Shown here: piece after piece, positions 50,601-62,301 of the stretch
Numbering within the stretch: position 1 is the stretch's first letter
Layout: each line of letters begins with the position of its first letter
Assembly: GCA_004123355.1 (NCBI GenBank)
Contig: SCHM01000002.1
Location: 1,240,001 to 1,304,000 of the forward strand
DNA: 64,000 bases
Reading direction: 5' to 3'
Origin: Amphirosellinia nigrospora
Lineage: Eukaryota; Ascomycota; Sordariomycetes; Xylariales; Xylariaceae
Translations under genes and position numbers: made by a program
Notes under the pieces: model-generated
What the model saw: the letters and a program-made list of their open reading frames with translations, nothing else
The model's database searches: none
Told to the model about the DNA's origin: nothing

Positions 50601-53600
50601 TGATTTGACCGTCAATGATGAGATCCTTGATGCTTTAAAGTCAGGTCTTGATGATGTCCATGCTGATATTGACGCACTGCGAGGTGGCAGTGATAACGAT
50701 AAAGCTGTTGTGACCATCAATCCCCAACCCATGGATGCTCTGATACCGACTGATCTGGTTAAGCATGACGATATCAAGAACCTTGAAGGTATAATGACGG
50801 ATCTTCAGCTCAAGATGCAAAGTATGGAACTAGCCCACCCCGTGTCAACTTCGGTGTCCACTTCCGCCCCTGAAGGTGGATTGTCAAAGGGGGATTTGGC
50901 CGAAATGGAACAAATGCTCCGGGATGGTGTGTCTAAATCGGACCTTACTGAAATGGAGGAAAGACTTCGCAACGCTATCTCTAGAGAAGACCTGGATGAG
51001 ATGGAGGAGCTGGTCCAAAAAGGCGTATCTAAGGAGGATCTCAACCAAATAGAAGAGATTCTTCGAAGTATGCAGGAATCCATGGCAGGAATGCCAGGTA
51101 CATCGAGCAAAGACAGCGACCCTCCGTCAATTTAGAGGACGCGGCCACCAAAGAAGACGTCCAGGCCATCGAAACCATTCTCCGGAATACCAAATCCCGG
51201 CTAGATGACCTGATCGACGGCGAGCAAGCGGTCCGAAAAGATCATGTTGATGCCGTTGAGGCCTTAGTTTTGGAGACAAAGGACTCGCTTGGTTCCTTCG
51301 CAACTCAACTGGAGACTATCAGTCGAAAGGAGGACCTCCTGACTATTGAATCACTTGTAACGCAAGTTACAGTAGCTTTCGATGAGATGAAGGAACGGGC
51401 CGAGAAATCACTTGAGGACCCTGAAAAAGTTACCAAGACGCATGTCGACTCCATTGAGGTGTCTGTATCAGACATCAAGGCTCTACTGGAAAAGATTTCA
51501 AACACGGATATTGTAGCGCTACCATCAAAAGACGATCTGAACAAGGTTGAAGAGGTCGTAAGAGAAATCAAAGACTACAACACTACAGACTTACCATCGA
51601 AAGAGGACCTTAAAGCTGTCGAAGACGTGGTCAGAAACATCAAGGACTACAATGTTGAAACCTTGGTTTCAAAAGAGGATCTTAAGATTGTTTGAAGGTG
51701 CTGTGATGGAGATCAAAGACCACAATACAGTATTACCATCAAAGGACGACCTCAAGACAATTGAGGATATCGTGAGAGAGATCAAAGAACACAACATTGC
51801 CCAAGAGGAAGCTAATTCTACTGCTCTCGCTAACAGGCAAACCGAGGTCCTCAGTGTCAATGAAAGAGTTGCCGATGTTAAAGCTTTTCTAGAAGAATTC
51901 CAGTCTATGGCCGGGGAGAAGCTCGACGCTGGTAGCAACGGCGTAGAGACGTTAGGTCGAATGCTGGAAGGTCTCGGCGAAACTATCAACCAGAACGCTA
52001 CTGTTGGAAGTGACCTGAAAGAGATGTTTGAGTTGATGAAGTCCGAGTTTGAAGAATCTAAGACCGGATCGGTGAGCGCGAAGCTTGATACCGATGAAAA
52101 GCTAAAAGAGACTGCCGACTTGCTTCACGAGAAAATGAATGAGAAGATTGGGGAGCTCCTTACAAAATATGATGAGTTCCAGTTAGTCATGGAGGATCGA
52201 ACAAAAGCCGGAGAGGCTCGAGACATCGAAATGGAAGCTGCAGTTGTCGGCAACAAGGCCGTTGCGGAGGAGCTGAAAGTGCTTATGGAGACTCTCGGCT
52301 CTAGTGTTACGGACTCGCTGGAGAAGATGGAGGAAGCGTCCAAGACTGTCTTCGACAAAGTCGAACTGTTGTACAGTAAGGCTGAAGATAACCATGTCGA
52401 CGGCAAGACCGAGCACCAGATGACGCGCGAACAAGTCAAGCAAGCGATTGGCGTGGTGGAAGGCCTACAAGGTCACGTTTCCGATTACCAGCCGAAGATT
52501 CTTGATGCGGTCAAGGATGTTCTCCTCGTCGTTGCTGAACATTACGAACACTCCAAGCTGTCAGCGACTGACATTCAACTATGCATTGAAGCTGCCAAGC
52601 CGCCACCACTTGAAGAATTACTGCCACCGCCTCCCGAGAAATATGACGATACCCAAGTGCATTCAAAGCTTGATAAACTTATCGACCACACCCACGCAGC
52701 GGGCAAGGCCCATGCTCAGCTCGATACGCTAGACAAAGTACATCAACAAGTGGTCAAAACAGCCGCCGACATCACCGAGTTTCTGGCTACTCAGAAGCAG
52801 CGAATTGAGAACGAGCACGAAGACCGTGAGAAGACGCTTCAGGAAACAACAATCGCTCTCGAGTGCCAGAGAGTGGAACAAGATCATGTAACGGCCAATA
52901 TAGTCATGCTCAAGGATGAGGAGTCACAGCTTCGGGAAAGCATACTTGCTCTACGCACGGAACACGAATTCCTGACTCGACAGAAAACAAGACTGACAGC
53001 CGATGTATCTTCTCTTGAGACTGCTCTTCATCTGCGTCGCGAAGAGCTTCATGCTATGGACGTTCGCGCTGAAGGCTTGGAGCGCAGAATTCTAGAGGGC
53101 GTTCTCGACCATTCACGAGCGCTCTTGATGACTAAATCTAGCGCCAAAGGCCGCGACGCTATGAGCCGCAAGCGTGTCGCCCGTTCCAGCTTGGGAGTTA
53201 CCGAGGCGCCCAAGTCGGCCTCCAAACCTCGGTCCGCTGTGAATATGGCCGTCAATGGCAACCGAGCAAGCCTCATTCCACCGAATCCCGCCGGCGCAAG
53301 CCGCAGGATTCTAAGTTTAAGCCAGATCACGAACAACGTGCCCACGGGCGGGCTCAAGAGGAGTCAAAGCGTTCGGACCGCGGCTGCTGCTGGGCTACGA
53401 AAAGGCAGTTGGGGCCCAGACCGAGGGGGACGTAGCAAGCGCTATGGCGACCTTAACAAGGAGAACGTCGATTCGGTTCGTGAGACCGACGAGGAAGGGC
53501 GCGATGATGTCGACATTCGTGATGCCGATCCCTCTCTGGTCGATGTACCCACTCCAGTTGGCGAGGAAGACGAAACAGCGACGGATATTGCGGGTACTCC

Positions 53601-53909
53601 CAAAGACCATGACGACGAACCATATTCTGACGTCGACGAAGAGGGCTCTAGCGAGTCCGGCACTCTCCGCCGTACGAGCCTCGGCGCCTCCGCCATCGCG
53701 GGAACGGAGACGGAAAGCGGCTACAGCTCCCACGATTCCGACCACGACCAGGACTCAGACCACAAGCCATGAGCGAGTGGGCGGAGAGCGCTGTCGGTGG
53801 CAGCACGGGAAGTCGCAGGAGCGTCGGCACCGATAGCATCGTCTCTGAGAGCATCGCAGACACAGACAGCATTACTAGCGAAGGCGAGGTGATGGTGTCT
53901 GCCACTTGA
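47683..53909 (+). CDS. Very long coiled-coil protein with several classes of tandem repeat; function unknown
   Basis: I do not recognise a characterised function. Fungal relatives tend to carry automatic names such as 'chromosome segregation ATPase-like', which this sequence does not support: I see no P-loop. The start is MPSFEREAPPDRHL, with an intron (donor about 47767) to ALIPMWDSSDPERAPPP. A Pro/Ser-rich disordered region runs to about 48500, then helical, charged sequence to about 53100 in open frames 48815-49855, 49915-51135, 51270-51695 and 51652-53772. A basic segment and an acidic Ser-rich tail end it. Tandem repeats of 11, 16, 24 and about 30 residues sit inside the helical part. 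Single-base breaks include the C run near 49790 and the T run near 51691. One near 53768 moves the end from 53772 to 53909 (MSEWAESAVGG...). The total is about 2,050 residues. A scaffold or tether is a reasonable guess only. Confidence 0.75.
49574..49980 (+). repeat. About 30-residue repeat in the coiled-coil protein, five units
   Basis: Units begin with (L)S/T-R-x-[DE]-[VM] and share the pattern RDDVLNAVKDAW, RDEVLACIKEGLQEY, REEVFTAVVEGMKHF, RDEVLEAVRECLEEF, REDMLNAVKQGLNEF. Spacing varies between 25 and 30 residues. A one-base break near 49790 lies in the third unit. Looser relatives continue at about 50450-50690 (EALEAIREGLDRV, DILDALHEGFSDM, EILDALKSGLDDV). Confidence 0.8.
50098..50196 (+). 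repeat. 11-residue (33-bp) tandem repeat, three near-perfect units
   Basis: Units QGTEQVLHATK, DGTEQVLHATK and DCTEQVLDATK follow each other exactly. A weaker unit can be read on each side, including DGFETLRAHVE at 50197-50229. Eleven-residue periodicity with Thr, Val and Lys spacing resembles the 11-mer helices of synucleins and perilipins. Confidence 0.85.
50884..51075 (+). repeat. 16-residue (48-bp) tandem repeat, four units
   Basis: Units start at 50884, 50932, 50980 and 51028: SKGDLAEMEQMLRDGV, SKSDLTEMEERLRNAI, SREDLDEMEELVQKGV, SKEDLNQIEEILRSMQ. The consensus is S-[KR]-x-D-L-x-E-M-E-E. Spacing is exact, so this is true tandem duplication with later divergence. Confidence 0.9.
51519..51804 (+). 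repeat. 24-residue (72-bp) tandem repeat, four units
   Basis: Units start at 51519, 51591, 51663 and 51733 and share LPSK[DE]DLK-[VI]-E-x-V-V-R-x-I-K-[DE]-[YH]-N. The third unit is one residue shorter and contains one extra T near 51691 that breaks the frame (KEDLKIV then stop). The repeat lets that break be diagnosed internally. Confidence 0.9.
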
Positions 53910-54508
53910 GGCCAGAATGAATATTTACCTACTAATGTCATGGAACCCTCATGAGGTATGAAAACGGTGTGTACGATGCATTGAACCTGTGGATTTTCAG
54001 ATCGAGAGGTCGGGGCTGGAGTAAGGAGTTTGTTCGATTTCCCTCGCCTTCCGTCCAGTTTTGATGCAAGGTTTTTTTTTGTTCCTCTGTACTGCCTGGT
54101 GATGGAATCGATGAGTTGCTATGAACGGATGGGGAGGATCGGAAGTAGTCGTTACTGGGGTGGATGGATGGATGGATGAATTCTCGTCTGTCTTTTCTCT
54201 CCCTATTCTGTTGATATGATATACCAATAATGAATTTAATGACCTTTGTTTCATACTATGTAGTGATTCCTTGACGATGCCATCCATGTGACTAAGTTTG
54301 CTGATTGAGATTACGTAGGTGCCTTTTACAGATAATACAACTAATGTTACAAGATCGTTTCTTCGTAATCGGTCGAGCGAATTCCACGTATGTAGTTTAT
54401 ATATAATACAACCCCTCGTTTCATACGCTCATGAGCAAGTCAAAATAACCAGCCAATTGTAGTACATAACAATTTGTCCATGTAGTCGTCCTTAGATGCA
54501 TAGTCATA
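53910..54508. other. Convergent 3' intergenic region
   Basis: About 600 bases between the coiled-coil gene and the seryl-tRNA synthetase gene, with a GGAT microsatellite. No coding sequence. Confidence 0.5.
54161..54178. repeat. GGAT microsatellite
   Basis: Four and a half copies of a GGAT/TGGA 4-base unit in the convergent 3' region. Confidence 0.8.
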
Positions 54509-56181
54509 TTACAGCCGCTTCGCGCTCTTTCCTAGGTGATGCTTCACCTCGATCCTCTCCTTGCCATCCATCCATGGGCGCAGGCACTCCGGGATGGTAA
54601 CAGCCATCTGGGCCTCGTCCCAGCCGTTCTCGAGGACAGCGGCCAAGACGCGAGGGACGGCGAGCGCAGTCCCGTTCACGGTCCAGGGGTATGCCAGCTT
54701 AGCGCCGCCACGCAGGCGCGTCGCGAGGCGGCGGGACTGGTAGTCGGTGCAGATGCTCGCGCTCGTCACCTCGCCCCAGCCGTCGTTGAGGCCCTGGGCG
54801 GCGCGCGAGGGGAAGAAGGCCTCGATGTCGATCTTGCGGATGGCCGAGGCGCCGAGGTCCGACGACGGCATCTCGAGCACGCGACAGTGCAGGCCTAGCG
54901 AGGCGAGGATCTCGGTTTGCGCGTCGACCATCTCGTCGAAGACATCGGTCGTCGCCTCCATATCTGGCGCCGTCCATGCGAATAGCTCGACCTTGGTGAA
55001 CTCGTGTACCCGTACAGACCCTTCGTGTCGGCGCCGCGCGCGCCCGCTTCGGCGCGGTAGCACCGTGATACGCCGACCCGCTTTGATGGTAGCTCTTCTG
55101 CCTCAAATACGCTGTCTGCGCGCATTCCTGCGAGTGGGATCTCGGCTGTCCCGGCGAGACTGAGCTCGGGCTTGCCGCGCGCCGCGTCGCTGGCTGATTG
55201 CGCGAGCGCGTATACCTGCGTCTCCCCGTTCTGGTCCCGCGGTTGGAATCCGCAGGCCGCGGCGATGTGGCTGTATACGATGCTCGGGGCGCGACCTGGC
55301 GCCAGCCTGGCATCCGCGTGATGCTGGCCAGAGCGTAGGCTATGAGGGCCTGCTCTAGCTGTGCGCCCTCGTCGAGGAGGTAGTACCACCCCCACCCGGA
55401 GGTCGTGGCGGCACCAGCGAAGTCGAGGATGCCCAACTCGGATCCGATGTGCACGTGTGAGCGCCAGATGCGGTCGGTGGATGGCTCGGCGGACTCGAAG
55501 GGGTGTGGCTCGTTGATGAAGCTGAGCACGCGCGGCTCGTCGCCTCGCGGGTGTCCTCGGACGTCAGGTTCGGGATAGCGAGGGCGAGGTCCGTCATCTC
55601 GGTCGAGAGGCGAGCTTCGTCTTCTTCGATGGCCGACAGCGCTTGTTTCAGTAGGCGGGCTTCCTCTATGAGCTCGTCTTTCGTCATTGATCTAACGTCC
55701 CCCTGGCACCGTCGCCGAGCGGGTGGGATGCTGGATCGCTCGTCTGCACGCCATCTTGTGGCGATCCTGTGGCGCTGCTGTCCTCTGCCTCGTCCTCGTG
55801 CTGGATGGTTGCTGGGTTTGCGATCTGGCGGCGCAAAGCATTGCTGCGCTCGCGGAGGCTACGGCCGTCTTTCTGGCGGGCTTGCCATTGGGCGAAGAGC
55901 GCATTGATGCGCGAGGGATAAGTGGATTGGAGCTTGTAGTTCCGTTCAAGACAATTCTTCTCGTATAACTCTGGGTTTAGGCGGATGTGCTTGATGTCGA
56001 TGTTTGGTCGGAGTGCCGTCGTGGGCCGTTGGTGGTGGTGTTGCTTCTGGTTGGCTTTGTCAAGTGAGCTGGAAGTGCTAGAATTGGAGTATAATCGTGT
56101 AGTTGCACGGGGATTTGACGTTATTCTTGCCACCCTTGGCCGGGCCAGCCGGCATGGGAAGGGCAGCCTTGCAGCTCTCAT
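54509..56181 (-). CDS. DIA4: Seryl-tRNA synthetase, mitochondrial type
   Basis: A class II aminoacyl-tRNA synthetase that charges mitochondrial tRNA-Ser. Seen: an Arg-rich presequence without acidic residues (MRAARLPFPCRLARPRVARI), then the coiled-coil tRNA-binding arm (IDIKHIRLNPELYEKNC..., KDELIEEARLLKQALSAIE). The catalytic core includes PELSLAGTAEIPLAGM, motif 2 CYRAEAGARG plus VHEFTKVELF, and motif 3 VNGTALAVPRVLAAVLENGW. The stop is at 54509-54511. Frame breaks occur near 55020 (one C missing restores GLYRVHEF), near 55240-55400, near 55530 and near 55690. The coding part 54600-55700 is very G/C-rich. The presequence favours the mitochondrial enzyme (yeast Dia4) over the cytosolic one. 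The expected product is about 550 residues. Confidence 0.9.
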
Positions 56182-56535
56182 GGTGTCATTTGACAGCTGC
56201 TTCGGTTGAACGAATGCTTTGCATATAAAAAAGACGATGTCATATCGATTAAGATCATGGACCGATACGGAGTTAACTTTTTAGTATATTCTGTAGCACC
56301 ATTCCCCGCTTAGCTACCCGTGACCCACCTATACCCACCTAGAAGGATTAGGAGTCGAGAGCTCGAATAAGTAATAAACGTGACATAAATATATATAGGT
56401 AATCGTGGTCGATCTTTGGGTAGAAATTATGTGAATTAATAGTCGCGAAAATATATAAATACAACGAGACACCAGATTATACGTATGTAGGTCCATTTCA
56501 TAGAAGACAATACGTCAAATGAAATGGCTAGCGAC
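56182..56535. other. Intergenic region between the P450 and seryl-tRNA synthetase genes
   Basis: About 350 bases, A/T-rich with repeated ATATAT words (56385-56460). It holds the synthetase promoter and the P450 3' region. No coding sequence. Confidence 0.5.
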
Positions 56536-58352
56536 TCATAGATACCACACAACCTCAGCGCATGACACCACGAGAGTCAAGTTTTGCTTTTCATCTCCAA
56601 CTTCGACTTGTGGTTCTGAGCTCGGTACTGTAATTTGTGGAAAAGTCTGCACGAGACGTGCAACAGCATACGACGCTTCTAGTAGCGCGAATTCCTCTAT
56701 AGCAGTCGCAAAAAAGTTAGTGAACCAGGTCTCAGCTCAAGATGACTGGTGGGTTGAAATGGGAAATACTTACGACCAAGGCATATTCGTGGCCCTCCAT
56801 TGAAAGGTAGGTAAGCGAAGCTGTGAATATTCTTGAGCTCATCGCCTTCCCATCTCTCCGGTCGGAATTTATCGGCATCCTCGCCATATATATCCTTGCG
56901 CCGATGCATGGCGTAGACGCAATAGCCGACCGCTTGGCCCTTTGCCACGAATACTGGAGACTTCCCGTCCGGTCCACCTCCTAAAGGGAGAGTCGTCGGT
57001 TGTATCGCCGCTCGCGAGTTCACGGGGACGGAAGGATATAGACGAAGAACTTGAAGATTAGGGTTAGCAGCTATACTATGCGCTAATACGGCGAAGAGCT
57101 GAGTAACCTTCTTTCAGGACCATAGCCAGGTATGGCATCTGTTTTAATTGGTCTCTAGTAGGTAGTGATGCGTCTGGTCCCAAACCGACGACGTCTTCAA
57201 TTTCTTTCCTGAGTCTCTCGAGTACTTTCTGGTGTCGGGCTAATAAGCGACTATAGAATAACCATTAATTCGACTCGAGCTTTTGTCTAAATGTGGAAAT
57301 AGGAACTTACAAGGACCAAGTTAAGCAACAACCCGTCGTATCACGCCCTGCTAGAAGTACATTGAGGCACTGGTCCCTCAAGATGATGGGGTTTCGAGTG
57401 CGTTGGACTAGAGCGTCAATGAATATGTAGCTTCCCTCATCGTCGAACTGGTCATGCTGGCTGCTGCCTCGCTCTCGATGCCTTCAAGGCCATCCCCACT
57501 GCCTCATCGATGAAGCTATGGCATGTTTTGCAAGCATCGTGGAATTCTTTGCTACTAAAAAGCCAATACATATGGCCGAGCCGACCGCGATGGGCCAAAT
57601 AGTCTTGCGCAAGATTGAATGCCTCGGCAAAAGTAGACTCCTGCTCCGTCACCCCTTTTAAATCATACGCGTATTTGCCAAACAACAGAAACATGGTCGT
57701 TTGGAAGGTCAATTTGAAGAAAAGAGGCTGCAAATCTAACTCATCCTTGTTCGGTATTTGGTTGACTAGTCGTTCTACGCACTCCTGAATTTCGATAAAG
57801 TTCTGTGCTCGATTGGATGCGAATTGAGGTCGCAGAAGCTGACGCGAGTGCTTCCATTCTGCGCGTCTTGCGTGAAGATCCCACTGCCCAATAAGGCTCG
57901 AAACGTCATAGGACGTAAACCTAGGTCGTAATCTTTCAAGGGACTGTCAGCACCCATTTGACAAGCTGTACTAAGGAGGGGGTTACCAGTGAAGTTAGTG
58001 GACAGAACGGTCTCAAGATTCTCCGGGTCGATAGTATCAATTCCAGACACTGCAAATAGATGCTGAACGAAGGTGAATCCACATTCGTCAATGATAGTAA
58101 GAAAGAATTTGAGGATGTGGCCTTCTTTAGCCACGACGAGCGCCTTCAAAAATATATCAAGCCCAAGCGGCCATCGAGCGTTCCAAGATTTCACAGGTTT
58201 ACATCCTTTTCGAAGTGCGTAGGCACGCTCAATCTAGTTCGAATTTCCAACGTCAGCGTGCCCAAAAATACGTATTGGTCATTGCACCAACCTGCCGCTG
58301 TTGCAACCATCTCCAGCCGTACCAGGTTAACCACGTTGGCAAGATCAACCAT
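56536..58352 (-). CDS. Cytochrome P450, CYP52-like (alkane/fatty-acid hydroxylase group)
   Basis: Haem monooxygenase of the ER; CYP52-like members usually hydroxylate the end of fatty acids or alkanes. Seen: [19 protein letters not shown] near the N-terminus, [20 protein letters not shown], the I-helix oxygen motif LLAGRDTTG, the ExxR pair (KE before an intron, then [13 protein letters not shown]), and [12 protein letters not shown]. The haem loop [11 protein letters not shown] continues as [17 protein letters not shown] after an intron at 56697-56773. The stop TGA is at 56536-56538. Further introns lie near 57070-57130 and 57240-57310. Breaks near 57460 and 57740-57780 are probably errors. 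The N-terminus is uncertain: ATG at 58352 with an intron to about 58233 gives an open frame but no clear membrane anchor. No other biosynthetic gene lies beside it. Confidence 0.85.
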
Positions 58353-58958
58353 GTAGAAAATGCGACAAATCCTGAAAGCGAGTTGAAAACCATTGTTGCT
58401 CTCGCAGAATTGGTTTTATGTACGCCAACTAGTAATGCGAAGGATCAGAAGTTGATGGGGCTTGAAGAAGAAACAATGAGGGTGTTAGTTGGGAAAACAA
58501 TGGGAAGGGGTGGAACAGGTTCAATAAGCAGGAAAAGAAACTTCAGTAGGTAGTTAATGATTATCGGGGTAAGTACATCAGCATACTTACTTTTCAGGGA
58601 AGCAAACAAAGTACTCGGTGGATGGTGACAAGACACGGCCCCCAGCTTATGGCGGCTGCTTGCCTACCTACTTGGGGATTGAAGGCCAATAGATTCCAAC
58701 TAATATAATGTCAGCGCTATACAGGCAATCCTTCGGCTTTCCGAGGTTCAGTGTTTTTATCCAGTTAGTCACTAAGAACGCTCTGTCTTTTCGTTCCCTG
58801 TGTGTCATATCGTCGTCTGAATCGCATCGCGAACGAGGGCGCTGCTTTTGAGTTGTAGTTCACGCGACGCACGAGACCGATCGGACTCGGAATATCGCAT
58901 CTTAACGCTTCCTTAACTTCGCCTTGATTAGGACTGGCGGCTGCTGAAGTGATGGGCC
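58353..58958. other. Divergent region between the P450 and the NLR-like gene
   Basis: About 600 bases. The minus-strand frame at 58445-58636 is hydrophobic in part (INYLLKFLFLLIEP) and might contain the missing P450 membrane anchor, but no splice path was established. Confidence 0.35.
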
Positions 58959-61900
58959 ATGGCTGAAGTTATAGGCATAGTATCTGGCATTGCCGGCCTT
59001 CTCGATATTTGCACACGTTGACAGTTTACATCAAGGAATTGAGAGATGACAGTGCCACCCTACAGCAAGTACTCGATGGTTTGATGGCCGAAATTGTCGC
59101 ACTCGAGCAAGTTCACATGCATTGACACTGCTTACAAGAACCAGTCCGCTCCAGAGCAGGCAACGACCGACGCAAAACACAGCGGTTTATCGCCCTCCAG
59201 CGACACAAAAAAAGCATGGAAGGCATTGGAGAGGACCATTCAGAGCTGCCACACCATCCTCGAAGAAGTGCATTCTATCTTAGAAGAAATATGCCGCCCG
59301 AAACACAAACTTCAAAATTATACGTCTTCCGGTCTAAGGTAGATGACATTCGGCAGCGCCGAAGCCAGTTAGTAATGTATCACGACGTGATACAAATGTA
59401 TCTCATGCTCATAAACGGGTAAGCAAGCCGTTGCATTTGCCTTGATTCGCACTGTCTAGTGTTGGGGAGCTGATGTATTCATTCCATGATCCAGCGATAA
59501 CACCCGAATCGCGTTCGAGACTGTTATCAGGCAACTAGATTCGATACAATCGCGGATTCCAACTGGGAATCTGGAGTCTAATGAGAAGCCATCCGAGAAT
59601 TAAAAGTGACAATCGTGAATGAACACTTCCATACGCCGCAGACAGTTAGCAGCATATTTACGGGAGGGAGGACAAACTTCAAGAGCTCAGAGACAACTTT
59701 ATCCAGCGTCCTGGGTATCCTACGGGCCAGTCTCAACGACGTTTTGTGATACACGGACTCGGAGGCTCTGGGAAGACGCAATTCTGCTGTAAATTTGCTG
59801 AAGACAATCGCCACAGGTAACGACAACCTCACCCACCAACTTCAGCCCTAGATAGGCTAACTTGACTAGTTTCTGGGGCGTTTTCTTTATCGACGGCAGT
59901 TCGATTCCTAACATCGAGAAGAGCCTTGGAAACATTGCTAGGCTAGCTGGCAGGGAGCCCAACGCGAATGCTGCGATAGAGTGGCTGTCCACGGTGAAAC
60001 AACGTTGGCTCCTACTCTTCGACAATGCAGACGACACCACGATAGACATCGAATCATACACGAGCTATTTCCCAAAGGGGGAGGGCGGCCACATTCTCAT
60101 CACGACTAGAAACCAGTTCTTCGGGTAGTAGGGACCGTGGAGCCCAAATTCTTCAGTTTCAGTGGCCTCCAATCAGAAGAAGCTTCCAATTACTCTTGAA
60201 GGCGACCTGTCTTCCTCTACCATGGGAAACCGAACTATTAGCCTCGGCAACGAAGATTATAGAGGCACTTGGATACCTTGCTCTAGCTATTGTACATGCT
60301 GGATCTGCTATTAGAGAAAGACTATGTAGTCTACATGAGTACCTCGGATGGTATCGTCGCCGTCGGAAACAACTCCGAGATCACAAGGCGAAGGCTAAAT
60401 TAAAAAACGAACAAGCAATATGGACGACCTTTGAAATTCCTACAAGCACCTCGAGAAAAGAGAGGATCAGCAAGCGGCCGATGCTGTTCAGCTTCTCCAA
60501 TTGTTCTCATTTCTCTACCGTGACAATCTGTCTCCTACAATCTTGACAAGAGCAATGAGAAACGCAACACTAGAAGCCGAAAAAGAAAAGAAAGACTCTG
60601 CAGAAGAGATGGTTAACCCTTCCGAAAACAGCGGATCTAGGCGAAATACTTCGACAGAGGTTCACGTCAATTATCATGATCATTATTGGTATCAATAATC
60701 CGACGCCGCTGCCATCAGTATTACGCGACGGTCGACACATAGACGGATTCGAGTTAGCAGAAGATCGTATACGGGACGCTCTGAGCGAGTTGGAGAAAAT
60801 GTCGCTTATTTATTACAATAGAAGTAGTGCGACTTACACAATGCACCCCGTGGTCCACGATTGGGCTCGAGACCGACCCGGGATGAACCTAGGCCACCAG
60901 GCGCTCTGGGCAGACATGGCTGGCCATGTACTATCGGCATCTATTCTTCTACCCCTTTAGGGACAGAGTCTAAGGATGAGCTCTTCAATTCCAGTCTCTT
61001 GCCTCATATAGAGCACGTCCAGAAGTGCCGGGCAGATTATCAGGCTCAACTCGAAGCTAAGCAATCTAAGCACTGGCTTCCTTGGCTTAAGACGCTTGAC
61101 GCCGTCATTGAGCCAGGATCGCATCCGCATGTACGCCAAGTTCAGTCTCGTGTATGCGCAGTGCTACCAATTGCAAAATGCCGAAACTCTCCTGACGGAG
61201 GTTGTAGATTCTCTGGTCGCATATACAGGGACTGAAAGCCAGAAGACCAGAAGTGCTCAGACGGCGCTCTCTCGTATATATTGGGAGCTGGGCAAAGTGA
61301 AAGAAGGATTAGATCTAGAGAGAGACATTGCGGAGACGTGCGAAAAACATTTCGGGCGAAAGCACCCGGAAACGCTGCGTGCTTTGCACAACATGGGGAA
61401 AAGCTGGCTCAGCAGGGCAAGTACAGCGCGGCGATGAGATTACAGAGAGAAGCAGTCGACGGTCTCACCGAGCTGCTGGGCCGCAAACATAAGGACACTT
61501 TAGAAGCATTAAATGAGCTAGGGATGGTTACAGCGAGGTTTTGGCGGCCGGAAGACTTCAGGAAGGCCTTCGACCTGCTTTTTGAAGCATTGCATGGTAT
61601 GATGGAGACTTACGGGACAGAGCATCTGCGCACGGCCAGGTCAAAGAGAACATCGCTCGCGTGTCCTGCCTTGCTGGAAACACGGCTCAGTTGGAAATGC
61701 ATTGCTGCTTGTAAGCGAAGTCATTGAAACGCGTAAGACGAAGATGGGGGAAGAATCAGGCTGGACGTTGTTCGCGATTGGAACCGAAGCCGTGGTGCTA
61801 GCAGCGCTCGGTCGTTTCGGAGAAGCAGGGAGCGAATGAGATACATTCTTCCCATCGCAACCCGTAACACCGGTGCTGATCATATTGGTGTTTTATTTGG

Positions 61901-62301
61901 CCGCCAAATCCTTGCTACGATTCTAGTCGAGCAGAAACGCTACGAAGAAGCAGAAAGCATCTTGCTTGAAGTAAGCGAAGGCCAGAAAGAATGTCTTCGC
62001 GACGCGTAACTATCATCCTGACAGGATATCATCCTTGATAGAGTTAGCAAGATGCTATCAACTTCAGGGAAAGCTCAGTGAGAGCATAGAAGATGCGATG
62101 AGGCGATTCAGGGTGGAAGAGATATCCGAAAGCCGGCACATATTTACGGAAACATTGACGGAAGCACGAGCACGAATGGTGGAATTGAAAGACGCCGATT
62201 CCTCTGGAAAGGTAGCAGACGTGGTCGTAAAGTTTCCAGAGCATTTATTCAAACATATTAATAGAGAGCCCGGGGCTGGCTACTGGTTAATATGTCATTA
62301 G
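58959..62301 (+). CDS. NLR-like STAND protein: fungal N-terminal domain, NB-ARC/NACHT NTPase, TPR repeats
   Basis: Signal-transducing NTPase of the class that includes fungal incompatibility and immune-like receptors. The start MAEVIGIVSGIAGLLDIC resembles the fungal STAND N-terminal domain and is followed by a helical bundle (DDIRQRRSQLVMYHDVIQMY). The NTPase has a P-loop (VIHGLGGSGKTQFCCKF, about 59744-59795), FWGVFFIDGS after an intron, a Walker B (RWLLLFDNADD) and the sensor strand GGHILITTRNQF. Winged-helix-like sequence follows (HPVVHDWARDRPG, about 60840-60885), then 42-residue TPRs of kinesin-light-chain type from about 61130 (GRKHPETLRALHNMGKSW, GRKHKDTLEALNELGMV). Frame breaks are frequent (near 59013, 59115, 59340, 59662, 60125, 60430, 61410, 61660-61740, 61838). 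At least one, at 59662, is a missing G restoring TGRED. With similar breaks in essential genes, I cannot call it a pseudogene. Confidence 0.8.

Noticed and set aside
58959-62301. Calling the NLR-TPR gene a pseudogene
   Set aside because: Its breaks look like those in essential genes of the same window, so they do not prove inactivation.
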